Shown here: positions 42,227 to 52,080 of the stretch, piece after piece | How the letters are laid out: every line of letters begins with the position of its first letter | Position numbering within the stretch: position 1 is the stretch's first letter | From: Eudoraea chungangensis | Lineage (GTDB): Bacteria > Bacteroidota > Bacteroidia > Flavobacteriales > Flavobacteriaceae | Length of the DNA: 64,000 nucleotides | Assembly (NCBI RefSeq): GCF_029360665.1 | Contig: NZ_JARDUB010000006.1 | Coordinates: forward strand, 310,001 to 374,000 | Reading direction: 5' to 3' | Translations under genes and position numbers: made by a program | The notes under the pieces: generated by a model | Told to the model about the DNA's origin: nothing | Database searches by the model: none | The model's input: only the letters and a program-made list of their open reading frames with translations

Positions 42227-43060
42227 ATGAGAATTCTCACATTTTTTTTGATACTTACCTTAGTATTTATAGCCTCCTGCAAGCAAAAAGCGGAATCCAA
42301 ACCTGAATCAAATGTTAGTACAGAGGAGGCATCGATTAAAGTTAAGGGTATAGAGGTTACCTACGCCACGGACTCCACCAATCTAAATGGCTATATTGCC
42401 TATGACGAGAATAAACAGGGTAGACGCCCGGGAATACTTATTGTGCACGAATGGTGGGGGCATAATGACTATGTTCGTGAGCGAGCGGATATGCTGGCAG
42501 AACTTGGATACACTGCTTTTGCTATTGATATGTACGGCGATGGAAAACAAGCAAATCACCCAGACGATGCTGGAAAGTTCGCCATGAGTGTTATGTCTAA
42601 TTTACCGGAGGCTTCGGCACGTTTTAATGCAGCAATCGGTTTATTGAAAGAACAAGAATCTGTGGATAAAGAAGAGATAGCGGCTATAGGGTATTGTTTT
42701 GGTGGGAGTGTGGTATTAACAATGGCTAATAGCGGAGCAGATCTCGACGCTGTTGCGGCTTTTCATAGCGGGGTTGCCTTACCAGTAATGCCAAACCAAG
42801 ACCTAAAGGCTCGCGTATTGGTATGTAATGGTGCGGATGATCCTTTCGTAAGTGCAGAGTCTGTAACTACTTTTAAAACTGCCATGGATTCCATAGGCGC
42901 TACTTACGAATATATCGCTTATCCCGGGGTAGTTCATAGCTTTACTTCCAAGGAAGCAGATGCCCATGGTGAAAAATTCGAAATGCCATTGGCTTACAAC
43001 GCGGATGCAGATCAAAAATCATGGGAGAGCTTAAAGCAATTGCTGAAAGAGGTATTTTAG
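42227..43060 (+). CDS. Dienelactone hydrolase family lipoprotein
   Basis: A lipobox (FIASC, Cys18) is followed by a dienelactone-hydrolase-fold domain of ~240 residues. The nucleophile is Cys157 in GYCFGGS, the Asp is in 'NGADDPFV', and the His is in 'GVVHSF'; 'HEWWGHN' (74-80) supplies the Glu that keeps the Cys protected in this family. It is probably exposed in the periplasm, hydrolysing lactones or esters. A DUF1080 lipoprotein follows after 60 bp, so the pair may serve one glycan-related process. Confidence 0.85.
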   Translation: MRILTFFLILTLVFIASCKQKAESKPESNVSTEEASIKVKGIEVTYATDSTNLNGYIAYDENKQGRRPGILIVHEWWGHNDYVRERADMLAELGYTAFAIDMYGDGKQANHPDDAGKFAMSVMSNLPEASARFNAAIGLLKEQESVDKEEIAAIGYCFGGSVVLTMANSGADLDAVAAFHSGVALPVMPNQDLKARVLVCNGADDPFVSAESVTTFKTAMDSIGATYEYIAYPGVVHSFTSKEADAHGEKFEMPLAYNADADQKSWESLKQLLKEVF

Positions 43061-43120
43061 ACATCCCATTTGTAGCTAATTAATTGCGCTTTCTTTCATT
43101 TTATTCCTAACACTTAAAAA

Positions 43121-43894
43121 ATGGTTCGATTTTCCCTTTATATTTTATTGATGGCTATGGTTTTTGGCACCTCTTGCAAAAATAACGAAGAGACGAAATT
43201 TCAAATTTTGCGCTCGAAAGAACTGGCCATCAAAAACAAGGTACACAACAAATTGATGGATATTGAAAAAGAGCAGGGGTGGAGTTTACTTTTTGATGGA
43301 AAAACCTTGGAGGGTTGGCATCTTTATAATAAGCCAGATTCTACTCGCTTCTCGGCATGGGAGGTACAAGAAGGTACTCTTTACTGCAATGCTACGGATG
43401 AAAGTAGAATCTTTGGGGATTTGGTAACCGATAAAGAATATGAAAACTACGAACTGTTATTTGAATGGCAAATGGCACTAAGAGGCAACGGAGGTGTTTT
43501 TATCAATGTACAGGAAAACCCGAAGTATAAGGCCACCTATGAGACTGGTCCAGAATACCAACTTCTGGAACCCGAACATATGGACACTAAAACCCCTTTA
43601 AAACGGCCGGGCTGTCTTTGGGGGATAAGCCCTCAACTAAATAAAATAGAAGCCAAGTCCGTAGGGGAGTGGAATACGGCCCGTATTATTCAACAAGAGG
43701 GGGTAATTAAGTTTTACCTAAATGGAAAACTTACCGCAGAAGAAGATTTAACCTCCAGAGAATGGAGAAACAAAATTGCCAATTCTAATTTTAAAGATGC
43801 CCTAGGTTTCGGTAAGGTTACTAAAGGAAAGATTGCACTGCAGAATTGGTATTTCGAGGCCTGGTTCCGGAATATGAAAATTAGGGAGTTGTAA
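43121..43894 (+). CDS. DUF1080 lipoprotein (second copy in window)
   Basis: A lipobox (GTSC) is followed by a DUF1080 domain: 'GWSLLFDGKTLEGWHLYN', 'FGDLVTDKEYENYELLFEWQMALRGNGGVFINVQ' and a C-terminal 'IALQNWYFEAWFRNMKIREL'. It is 257 residues long. Related domains cleave 3-keto-glycosides. It differs clearly from the copy at 16397-17203 and sits behind a dienelactone-hydrolase lipoprotein. It is predicted to face the periplasm. Confidence 0.83.
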   Translation: MVRFSLYILLMAMVFGTSCKNNEETKFQILRSKELAIKNKVHNKLMDIEKEQGWSLLFDGKTLEGWHLYNKPDSTRFSAWEVQEGTLYCNATDESRIFGDLVTDKEYENYELLFEWQMALRGNGGVFINVQENPKYKATYETGPEYQLLEPEHMDTKTPLKRPGCLWGISPQLNKIEAKSVGEWNTARIIQQEGVIKFYLNGKLTAEEDLTSREWRNKIANSNFKDALGFGKVTKGKIALQNWYFEAWFRNMKIREL

Positions 43895-43920
43895 TAAGAG
43901 ATGTTGCGGCGGCTAGTCCG

Positions 43921-45009
43921 TCATTGTTTTCCTTCCTTTATATACTCACTTGGTGTGATTCCGCAATGCTTCTTAAAAACACGATTAAAAGTTGACTTAG
44001 AAGAAAATCCCGAAGAGAGTGCTATACCCAGCAAAGTCTTATATTTCAGTTGATCAGAAACAAGGAGAGTTTTAACCTCTTCAATCCGATAAGAATTTAC
44101 ATAATCCCAAAAATTAGAATCTGTATTACTGTTAATTATTTGAGAGAGCTTATTTGGGTGTAGATCTAATACCATCGCCAAACTATCTAGGTTCAACTCA
44201 GGTTCCATATAAGGTTTTTCTAATTTCATATAATTCTGAAGCTTTAAAAATTCTTCCTTAGCAGTGTTTATGGTAAGACTAGATTTCGAGTATTTTTCAT
44301 TTTTGAAAGTAGCACTATCCAAATCCTTGAATATAAAATCCTGACGTAAGCCGTAGTAGCCTAAAATAAAAATAAAAACGGCTAGGGCGATATTTGACGG
44401 TAGTCCGCCAAATTGCGGTAGGCTTAAAGAAGTGAATCTATCAATTAGGAGACTTGTTGAAGCTATGATTAAAATTATCAAAATACCTACTGTCAGGAAC
44501 TTCAGCCAATGAAGTTTTTTGTTGTCGAGATTGGAGAAATAATTCCGGATTCTCAAATCATGTCTTCTAAGAAGTCTTAAAATCAAGATTAAATAGGTGA
44601 GAATACTCACTAGTTTTAAAATCAAAAGAGCATTTCGAAGAGAACTTGTCGTTTCAGTGCCCGTTAAAACTTTTATCCAAAGATAAAGTAACGTTAGGAT
44701 AAAAGGAGCGAAATGTATATAGTTTTGTTTCTTCATCTTAGGCTTTAATTCGGTTAGAAATAAAGTATAATACCACATTAATGGCCCATACAAAAAGATA
44801 GATACCTCATTAAATTCCAACAGTAATTTTTCCAAAACCGTAAAATCCCCTTGATCGGAATTTAAAATAAACAATCCCAAAAAATAGAGCATCAAACAGA
44901 ATATGATACTTATAAGTGCATAATCTGCTCTAGATTTATTTCTTTTTCCAAGCACCAAAACCAAAAGAAAAAAAGCGATACTTCCGCTACCTACAAACAA
45001 ATACTCCAT
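43921..45009 (-). CDS. AraC-family regulator with membrane-spanning N-terminus
   Basis: The N-terminal 220 residues contain several hydrophobic helices, and the C-terminal ~100 residues an AraC domain ('LDSLAMVLDLHPNKLSQIINS', 'NFWDYVNSYRIEEVKTLL', 'IALSSGFSSKSTFNRVFKKHCGITPSEYIKEG'). Its architecture is like that of the regulator at 28744. It converges with the DUF1080 gene and is divergent from the CPBP gene across 59 bp, so CPBP control is possible. The inducer is unknown. Confidence 0.85.
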   Translation of the reverse strand: MEYLFVGSGSIAFFLLVLVLGKRNKSRADYALISIIFCLMLYFLGLFILNSDQGDFTVLEKLLLEFNEVSIFLYGPLMWYYTLFLTELKPKMKKQNYIHFAPFILTLLYLWIKVLTGTETTSSLRNALLILKLVSILTYLILILRLLRRHDLRIRNYFSNLDNKKLHWLKFLTVGILIILIIASTSLLIDRFTSLSLPQFGGLPSNIALAVFIFILGYYGLRQDFIFKDLDSATFKNEKYSKSSLTINTAKEEFLKLQNYMKLEKPYMEPELNLDSLAMVLDLHPNKLSQIINSNTDSNFWDYVNSYRIEEVKTLLVSDQLKYKTLLGIALSSGFSSKSTFNRVFKKHCGITPSEYIKEGKQ

Positions 45010-45068
45010 TGTTTTTACTATGAATTCACGACTAAAAATAGGTCATAATAGCATAGCATTTTAAATAA

Positions 45069-46028
45069 ATGAGTGCCACCCTACAAAATGGGTCGACTAG
45101 CACAGGATTATTAGAGACTTTTAACAAAATTATTGCTGACAAACTAAAAATTTTAATCAAAATGAATTCTCAACATAAAATAACCAGACAAAAACAAACA
45201 AGCCTGTCAAAGCTTACTTATAATAAACTGCTAAGGCTGTTTAACAAAGAAAATGCAGTATACAATCACTATGAAAAAGCCGGTAAAGTAAAATCGACCT
45301 TTAAAAAATCTTGTTACTTGGTCTCTTATCTACTTCCGGGAATTGCAGCATACATTTTAATAAACCTCGAGTTTGTTTATAATGGTCTTACCGCTTTTTT
45401 TGGTTTAAATGGTTACGATTTTCAGTATTATACCTTTGTAATATTCACCCTGGGGTGGCATATTGCTTTTCCAGTACTAATGCTCCGTAAAAACGATGGA
45501 TTAGAGTGGAAGGAGATTCCTAAATTTTTAAGTTTAGACCGTTTTTCTCTTAAAGAAATTTTAGTCGCAGCTCCTGTGGCATTCGCATTGAGTGTCTTGC
45601 TCTCATTACCCTACATGGTTATGGTTTATATCCCTTTTCAGTCATGGCTAAATTCCATAACTATATTTCAGATTCCAACCTATAGTATCTTCGCTAGTTA
45701 TGAAGCATTTTATGGCGCCCCGGTATTTATTCTAATTATGATGATGGTCGGTAATTTTATAGGAGAGGAGATTTACTTCCGTGGTTACTTAATGAAGAAA
45801 ACTTCCTTTTTAGGAAAATACAATTGGTTGGTGGGCTCTGTACTTTTCTGTATCTACCACTTATGGCAAATTCCTCAGACCTGGCCTCTTATAGTTCCTT
45901 TTCTATTCTTTGGCCTAACGATGCAATTAAGAAAGAATCTTTATACCATGATAGCCTTCCATATTTTTTTCAATCTGGCAGGAGTACAGATATACCATCT
46001 GATATTGGGTCTAGGCCCTGTACAATAA
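45069..46028 (+). CDS. CPBP-family intramembrane protease
   Basis: An integral membrane protein with ~7 helices and the CPBP (Abi/CaaX protease-like) motif 1 EExxxR at Glu233-Glu234-Arg238 (GEEIYFRGYL), with later His in 'CIYHLWQ' and 'MIAFHIFFNL'. CPBP proteins act in prenyl-protein processing or immunity to bacteriocins, but most have unknown substrates. Start choice is open: ATG at 45069 gives 319 residues, ATG at 45162 would start 31 residues later with a basic N-terminus. It is a single gene. Confidence 0.8.
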   Translation: MSATLQNGSTSTGLLETFNKIIADKLKILIKMNSQHKITRQKQTSLSKLTYNKLLRLFNKENAVYNHYEKAGKVKSTFKKSCYLVSYLLPGIAAYILINLEFVYNGLTAFFGLNGYDFQYYTFVIFTLGWHIAFPVLMLRKNDGLEWKEIPKFLSLDRFSLKEILVAAPVAFALSVLLSLPYMVMVYIPFQSWLNSITIFQIPTYSIFASYEAFYGAPVFILIMMMVGNFIGEEIYFRGYLMKKTSFLGKYNWLVGSVLFCIYHLWQIPQTWPLIVPFLFFGLTMQLRKNLYTMIAFHIFFNLAGVQIYHLILGLGPVQ

Positions 46029-46177
46029 GGTTGTAAATCATAAGTAATTCTCATTTATCTAACTTTAGCTTTGTTAAAGTAGGGCAGAAGGTTAAGAAAT
46101 AATTTAATGTATTAAATTAGCAAATAGGCAAGCCATCCCTTAGGCACAATAAAGTCTATTAATTTCAATTCGATACA

Positions 46178-46741
46178 ATGAAATCCTTCAAAATAAAATC
46201 CAGCCTTTTGCTTATGCTTTTACCGATAATGTTGTTGAACGCACAGGGGGAGCTAAAACCAGTTGAGGGCTATTCTACACAAATTGGTCTAATGGTCTAT
46301 ATGTTAGAAGATTTAAAAAAAAGAATCACCCAACAAGTAAAAGACCTGAACCAATCACAAACTGATTTCGTATATGACGCTGATGCCAATAGCATTGGAT
46401 CCTTGATCATGCATTTGGTATCTACAGAATCGTATTACCAGACAGCTACTATAGAAGGTCGGGAATGGACAGAAGAGGAGTTATTGCGATTTGGTGTCGC
46501 TGGAGAACTCAACGAAGAAGTGAAAAACAAACTCAAAGGTAAACCGATTACGTATTATTTGGATTTATGGAATGAAGTCCGAGAAAAAACAAGGCAAGGA
46601 CTCAAAACCAAAGATGACGCTTGGTTCGCCTCCAATATGGAAGAGGGACTCAACTACCATTATATATGGTATCATGTGATGGAACATTCTGCCAACCATA
46701 TGGGGCAAATTGCAACCATAATAAACCGGCTTCCTGAGTAA
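46178..46741 (+). CDS. Secreted DinB-like protein
   Basis: The signal peptide ends at about residue 22 (LNAQ), and then a four-helix DinB/DUF664-like domain follows. The metal triad fits His79 (SLIMHLV), His170 and His174 (EHSANHMGQI). DinB-like proteins often use bacillithiol or similar thiols, usually in the cytosol, so secretion is unusual. It is a single gene. The 274 bp after it up to 47015 hold no convincing feature. Confidence 0.8.
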   Translation: MKSFKIKSSLLLMLLPIMLLNAQGELKPVEGYSTQIGLMVYMLEDLKKRITQQVKDLNQSQTDFVYDADANSIGSLIMHLVSTESYYQTATIEGREWTEEELLRFGVAGELNEEVKNKLKGKPITYYLDLWNEVREKTRQGLKTKDDAWFASNMEEGLNYHYIWYHVMEHSANHMGQIATIINRLPE

Positions 46742-47015
46742 AACCGAAAATTCCTGGAATAGTATATATGCAGTCCATAAGTATTTGTATAATAGGGTGC
46801 TTATCCTTTGTAACTTAAACTATAGATAAAATAGAGAAGACAGTTAATGTACCACTTACTTGAACTCCAACTGGCTTGTCCTCTGAAGCTTGTAGCGAAG
46901 GAGGGATAGTAGGGGAGTAAAAGCGAAGTCTCCTAAATTCCTTATTAGAAAATAGCGAATCATGAATAGATATGACTGCAATTACGATTGCAATTCGCGT
47001 GTACAATTTTTAAAA

Positions 47016-50000
47016 TCAATGACTACTTTTCTTTTTCTTATTCAATGAAATTTTATAGTCATCTATAGTTCCTTGTACTTTTAAATTTAGAAACTTCGTT
47101 TTTCTGTTGGGATCTACCTCTACGATTTCATCTACTTTATCTTGGTCAAAAATGGAATCCTTCTTGCTCACAAACAGTTTTTGCCAGGTGGCTTTTCTCA
47201 CTGTTTTCCATGGTATACGCAGGTTATAGTCAATATTTTGCTTGTCGTCGTGTGTTCCTGACAGTTCTATATGACCAAGGGTTGATTCAATTGTCATAAC
47301 CGGAATACTAATTTTTCCTTTGTCAATGGCCAAGCTATTTTGTAAGGTGTCAAACCGAATGTTTCGCAGGTTTTTATCACCCATATAATCCGATAGCGCT
47401 ACTATAGGATCATAATTTTTTAGTTTTCCGTTTAACACTTTCACGTCCATTACCATAGAAGACTGGTCCAAATCTGGCACCATGTCTGGATACACTCTAA
47501 TTTTACCCGCAATTCTAGTGGTAAGCTTTCCCTGTAAGTTTTCTGAAACAAGGTGGTCTTGCCCAAAATTTTCAAATTTGAAAAGTAATTTGTCCAAATC
47601 AACATCTGTTATCAACAAATCTGGATGCATATAAATGTGTTTTGGGTCGCTCCCATTAAAATAGCCATTTAAGCGAACGTTTCCGGCAGCGGCATCCATA
47701 GTAAGCGTATCTATATAAATATAATGATCGGGTGTGGTTCTTAAATCTGCCTTGATGTTTCGAAGATCTATCCTATGGTAGATAAAGTGGTTAATATCCG
47801 CTTTAAAACGCATATTGGTAAAAGGCAATTCATATATATTGAAGGCCTCGGCATGTTCTGCAACATCATTGGTAAGAGATACGTCAGCTCCAATAGCTAA
47901 TGGAGGGCTTAGGTTAAATTTAAATAGGGCATCGTAGTCAATATAATCTGCCCTAACCTCCAAGTAATTATCAGGCATTTTTAACGCCTTATCTTCCCCT
48001 ATATAGTAACTTAAGTTAATATTAAAAGTGGTAGATCCAATTTCGCCATGAAGATCATTGATTTTAATACTGTGGTCTTCGTAACGGATGTTGCCCTTAA
48101 AGTCGTGAAAACGTTGGGGATGTAACTCCATCTTTGTGTTTAGCAAGTCAAGATCCAAATCAGCGTAATGTAACGAAGAATCAGCATAGTGCATCTTTGA
48201 AGTAAAATGCAGGGCTAAATCGTCAAAAATTTCATGTCGGTATTCTTCCGGAACGTAATTTTCCCCTCTATAAGAGAAAACATCTTCCAGTCGTAACTTT
48301 TTCGAGTTAAGATTTACATCTAGTACTATATCTCCGTTACGTTCGGGCTTCATCCAAAAAGCATAATCATGCACTAATCCATCCAAATGAAAATCACTAT
48401 CGTCAATATATCCCTTGAAATCCACTATTTTAATATCCATATCATCGATCAAAACATCGGCATGAAAATCATGCAAACGATGCGGATAGTGCTTTAAATC
48501 TGCATAGAGACTATCAATAAAAAATTCTCCCTTAGGCAAATATTCCGATTCGGTAAAGTCTTTGGCAGAGCCCACAAAAGATAACCCCAAGCTGAGATTA
48601 TTAACCTCTTCTTCAAACCTTATTTGGGTTGTATCTTGCATAAAAAAGCTTGTCAATTCTGCAATATCCAAATGCTTGGCGGTGATATCCAAATGGGTTT
48701 CTACAGTAGTGTTTGTATGATGTACAATAGAAGGCAGGTCTGACAGAAAACCACTAATAGAAACATCTGAATTACCCATTAACAAATCGAATTGTTTAAG
48801 AGTAGCCTCCTTTCCATACATTAGAAGATTCACATTTAGACTGTCAAGGGAAACGGGAAGATTTTTTGCTTCAAGATGTAAATTCTCTATTTTCAAGGCT
48901 GCATAGTAGGCCTGGTTTAGTTTCTGCAGTGCCATTTTTGGGTTATCTATATCAACTATATCATGAAAATTCATCTTTACTTGGATATTCCCCGACGCTT
49001 TCTTTACCTCGTCCAGTTCAAAGAAGTCTGCGATGAAATCCAGATTAAAATTGGCATCAATTTGCATATCAACTTCAGGAGATTCAAAATTCTTCACAAA
49101 GAGCGCGCCTCGAAACTCTCCTTTTTCTAAAGAGGCTTTCATATTGCTCAATGAAAATTCCATGGTGCTGGCATCTCTATTTTTTCCATTACTAAAATGG
49201 CCCTTAAAGCCCATATTATTTATTTTTTTAGCACTGGTCGTATTCTCTAAAAAGGCCCTATCGGCTCCAAATTCCGCATAGATAGCGGGCTTGTTCCCCT
49301 TATTTGCCGGACCTTGGATAGAGGCATTGAAATAAATCTCCCCCGCATTTTTGTATTTCTCCAAATAGGGAATCACATCTTCAGGAGCAAATGCAATGAG
49401 CATATCAAAATTGGGCTTGGTCCCTTTTATTGCAAGATCAAGGTATACATCGTTTTTTGTATCTATAATTCCCTCAAGCTCAAAATCCCCGTTCTCCATG
49501 GCAATTTCTGAAGGTTCAATGTCTAATACCCCTGTGGATTCGTTGAATACCAGGTCTGTGTGTATTTCGAAATGTTTTTTTCGGATAAACGTAGTATCGG
49601 CATCTTTGGTAACATTCAGTTCTAATTCGGTATCAATATGGCCGGCGATGATGCTGTCCTTAATACTAAAGCCTCCTTTAGCCTCATAAATGAACTTTTC
49701 AACATCGGTATGGGTAGCTTCATCAAGCGTATGGACATCCAAGTTTTTTAATCGGATCTTAGTTAAATGAATATTGTTAGTGGATGTACCATCTTCAGAA
49801 GTGGTTGCAAGAGAGTTTTGGATATTAGTGGTGTTATCCTCGTGAATAACAATATTAAAAACGCCTTCTTCTATCAATAAGGAATTAATGACGTAGTTAC
49901 CATGAACAATATCCCAGATATTGAAGCCAACATAAATATCCTTAACGTCCATTATCAGGGGTGCATGGTCCGCTTTGGTCTCAAAAACTTTAACATCATA

Positions 50001-50216
50001 AATTTTTATGGATAGGTTTGGAAAATTACCAAATACGGACAAATTACTATTGCCCAAGGTAATAAGGCCTTTGTGCTCTTGGTTTAGAAGGGCAATTTCT
50101 CCTTTAATTATTTCAGATTGATGGTTTTGCACATAAAGTAAAAGGATACCTATGCATAGCGCAGGCAGCAAGGTGACTAGTAATACTATCCGTTTCCAGC
50201 GTTTTTTAAGCTTCAA
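47016..50216 (-). CDS. AsmA-like family protein
   Basis: A 1066-residue protein with one N-terminal helix (about 11-29) and then a very long beta-rich region typical of AsmA/TamB-type proteins ('IYVGFNIWDIVHGNYVINSLLIEEGVFNI' near the N-terminus, repeated 'LDLDLLNTKMELHPQRF'-like blocks). Such proteins bridge inner and outer membranes and are implicated in phospholipid transport. The C-terminal region, 'NIDYNLRIPWKTVRKATWQKLF', is seen in Bacteroidota AsmA members. The 168-bp gap before the gene has a CGTTATT/AATAACG inverted repeat (50240-50263). Confidence 0.82.
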   Translation of the reverse strand: MKLKKRWKRIVLLVTLLPALCIGILLLYVQNHQSEIIKGEIALLNQEHKGLITLGNSNLSVFGNFPNLSIKIYDVKVFETKADHAPLIMDVKDIYVGFNIWDIVHGNYVINSLLIEEGVFNIVIHEDNTTNIQNSLATTSEDGTSTNNIHLTKIRLKNLDVHTLDEATHTDVEKFIYEAKGGFSIKDSIIAGHIDTELELNVTKDADTTFIRKKHFEIHTDLVFNESTGVLDIEPSEIAMENGDFELEGIIDTKNDVYLDLAIKGTKPNFDMLIAFAPEDVIPYLEKYKNAGEIYFNASIQGPANKGNKPAIYAEFGADRAFLENTTSAKKINNMGFKGHFSNGKNRDASTMEFSLSNMKASLEKGEFRGALFVKNFESPEVDMQIDANFNLDFIADFFELDEVKKASGNIQVKMNFHDIVDIDNPKMALQKLNQAYYAALKIENLHLEAKNLPVSLDSLNVNLLMYGKEATLKQFDLLMGNSDVSISGFLSDLPSIVHHTNTTVETHLDITAKHLDIAELTSFFMQDTTQIRFEEEVNNLSLGLSFVGSAKDFTESEYLPKGEFFIDSLYADLKHYPHRLHDFHADVLIDDMDIKIVDFKGYIDDSDFHLDGLVHDYAFWMKPERNGDIVLDVNLNSKKLRLEDVFSYRGENYVPEEYRHEIFDDLALHFTSKMHYADSSLHYADLDLDLLNTKMELHPQRFHDFKGNIRYEDHSIKINDLHGEIGSTTFNINLSYYIGEDKALKMPDNYLEVRADYIDYDALFKFNLSPPLAIGADVSLTNDVAEHAEAFNIYELPFTNMRFKADINHFIYHRIDLRNIKADLRTTPDHYIYIDTLTMDAAAGNVRLNGYFNGSDPKHIYMHPDLLITDVDLDKLLFKFENFGQDHLVSENLQGKLTTRIAGKIRVYPDMVPDLDQSSMVMDVKVLNGKLKNYDPIVALSDYMGDKNLRNIRFDTLQNSLAIDKGKISIPVMTIESTLGHIELSGTHDDKQNIDYNLRIPWKTVRKATWQKLFVSKKDSIFDQDKVDEIVEVDPNRKTKFLNLKVQGTIDDYKISLNKKKKSSH

Positions 50217-50384
50217 AGCAGTTTCATTTAATATAGTAGCGTTATTGCCTTTTTAGAATAACGAATCTACACCTCGTACTATTGTTTGGCTAAAAATTTT
50301 GATTTGGCTGTGTGGTCTAGTTGTGAATTAAAGTATCAAGCAAAGAGGTTGTTGGGCAATGAAATAGTTATAATCAATTCAAGT

Positions 50385-51086
50385 CTATTTAAAAAGTTGA
50401 TTGATATTTGCCTTGTAAAGTTTTCCTATTGGCACAATATGATCTGAAATATGAATTCTATTTCCTTCTATGCGACTTATTTGCTTTTTTGCAACTGCAA
50501 ACGATTTGTGCACTTGAATAAAATCATTTTGTGAAATTAATTGTATAGTATCAGAAAGTTTTTCGCGAATAGTTATGATATCTTTCGTAGTAAAAACTTT
50601 AGTGTAATTTCCAGAAGCTTCAATTAACAAAATTGAATCTAAATCAACTTGGATATGACTGTTGTTTTGCTTTAGGAAAATATACTTTTCTTCAGGCCTT
50701 GAGCTTTCTATAGATTCCTTTTTTGTTGGACTTGTATTAGAAGGTGTGACTTTATTTAAAGCACTCAGAAAACGTTCAAAACTAAATGGTTTTAATAAAT
50801 AATCGACAACATTTAATTCGTAGCTTTCAATGGCATACTCCCTATATGCTGTTGTCACAATAACTTTTGGAGGAGATGATAAGGTTTTTAAAAATTCAAA
50901 CCCTTTTAATTTTGGCATGTTTAAATCTAAAAAAATAAGATCAACCTCGTGTTTACTCAAATAATCAATGGCCTCTATTGCATCATAACAATTGGCCTTA
51001 AATTCTAAATTTGGTAGCATATCACAATAGCCTTTTATAATATCGTGTGCAATATGCTCGTCATCGACTATTAAATACCTAATCAT
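50385..51086 (-). CDS. LytTR-type response regulator (second pair)
   Basis: A receiver domain with Asp8-Asp9, phospho-acceptor Asp54 (FLDLNMP) and Lys99 (LLKP), then a LytTR DNA-binding domain (about 132-233; 'GNYTKVFTTKDIITIREKLSDT', 'QVHKSFAVAKKQI'). It overlaps the kinase gene by 4 bp. The pair is divergent from the ABC transporter operon, so that transporter is its most likely target. The sampled DNA here is AT-rich compared with the nap operon. Confidence 0.9.
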   Translation of the reverse strand: MIRYLIVDDEHIAHDIIKGYCDMLPNLEFKANCYDAIEAIDYLSKHEVDLIFLDLNMPKLKGFEFLKTLSSPPKVIVTTAYREYAIESYELNVVDYLLKPFSFERFLSALNKVTPSNTSPTKKESIESSRPEEKYIFLKQNNSHIQVDLDSILLIEASGNYTKVFTTKDIITIREKLSDTIQLISQNDFIQVHKSFAVAKKQISRIEGNRIHISDHIVPIGKLYKANINQLFK

Positions 51087-51874
51087 AGTGAAATACTCAA
51101 TTTAGCTTTATAAATTGAATCCATTTTAGAGACTTCAAAATAATGCTTTTTTGAATAGGCCAGTTCTAATCGTCTTCTTAAATTATTTAAGCCTATTCCA
51201 GTTTCAGAAATATCCTCAGAGGCATCAAAATTATTTTCAATTTCAAATTTGACTTCATTATTATGTGCTGTTAAATGTATATGAACAAAGGCATTTTCTC
51301 TTAAGTTTTCTGCACCATGTTTAAAAGCATTTTCTAAAAGAATAATAAATAGAAGCGGCATTATTTCATAATCATTATCGTTTGTTTCAATTTGTAATTG
51401 CACATCAATGGTCTTATGATAGCGCATTTTATGAAGTTCAATATAATTTTGCAGATACCTGATCTCTTCAGACAATAAAACGGTCTCCTTATCACCTTCA
51501 TAGATACTATAACGCATCATATCAGAAAGTTTTAAGATGAGTTCTTGAGCTTTCTTTGAATCTTTATCTACCAGGCCATAAAGATTATTAAGCATATTAA
51601 AAAAGAAATGAGGGTTCACCTGACTTTTTAAATGTAATAATTCTGTTTTTGCTTTTTCGTTCTTTAATCGTATGAGCGATTTGATTTGTTTAAAAAGCCA
51701 GTGTGCAATAGTTATAAATACAAGGATAAAGTACAATGCAACAAATTCTACGAACCCTTCTAATTGCCCAAAAGTGTCATTAAAAATTACGATGAACAAG
51801 CCAATAATAACAAGCGCTATTTTATATAAGCGCGTTATACTTTTCTTTTTTCTGTTTGACATATTCAATTTCAT
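51083..51874 (-). CDS. LytS-type sensor histidine kinase, short sensor region
   Basis: About 263 residues with two membrane helices (about 20-60), the coiled linker 'RLKNEKAKTELLHLKSQ', phospho-acceptor in QVNPHFFFNMLNN (His89 of this start), and an ATP-binding part with 'ILLENAFKHGAENL' and 'GIGLNNLRRRLEL'. It is shorter than the kinase at 38698. ATG at 51874 is preferred to the TTG two codons earlier. The divergent gene is an ABC ATPase, 206 bp away. Confidence 0.88.
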   Translation of the reverse strand: MKLNMSNRKKKSITRLYKIALVIIGLFIVIFNDTFGQLEGFVEFVALYFILVFITIAHWLFKQIKSLIRLKNEKAKTELLHLKSQVNPHFFFNMLNNLYGLVDKDSKKAQELILKLSDMMRYSIYEGDKETVLLSEEIRYLQNYIELHKMRYHKTIDVQLQIETNDNDYEIMPLLFIILLENAFKHGAENLRENAFVHIHLTAHNNEVKFEIENNFDASEDISETGIGLNNLRRRLELAYSKKHYFEVSKMDSIYKAKLSISL

Positions 51875-51912
51875 AATCAATATTAATTAAATAAAACACC
51901 TCAGAAAAATTA

Positions 51913-51996
51913 TTTGACAAACAGTACCCTATTAGTGGCAAACCATCGCAAAGTTGTTTTAAGAAGCCTTTGTATCATAGAATAATCTGTTTGTCA
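51913..51996. promoter_or_regulatory. 10-bp inverted repeat in divergent promoter region
   Basis: TGACAAACAG (51915-51924) and CTGTTTGTCA (51987-51996) are a perfect inverted repeat 62 bp apart. Further ACAAACA (52017-52023) and TGTTTG (52050-52055) copies follow toward the ABC gene. They may be binding sites for the LytTR regulator encoded next door. Confidence 0.4.
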
Positions 51997-52030
51997 CGCA
52001 AACCCATACGTGTGTAACAAACATTTTATA

Positions 52031-52055
52031 TTGGCTAAAATCACAAATATGTTTG
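52031..52055 (+). promoter_or_regulatory. Possible flavobacterial promoter of the ABC operon
   Basis: TATGTTTG (52048-52055) matches the Bacteroidota -7 consensus TAnnTTTG, with a TTGG 14 bp upstream (52031-52034), shorter than the usual spacing. The ATG of the ATPase is 26 bp downstream. Confidence 0.4.
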
Positions 52056-52080
52056 CTTTATTAATTAAAAAGTGAACAAA

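Noticed and set aside
46815-47006. 63-codon minus-strand ORF after the DinB-like gene
   Set aside because: The translation is low in typical protein features and has no family, signal or ribosome site. It looks like a chance frame in non-coding DNA.
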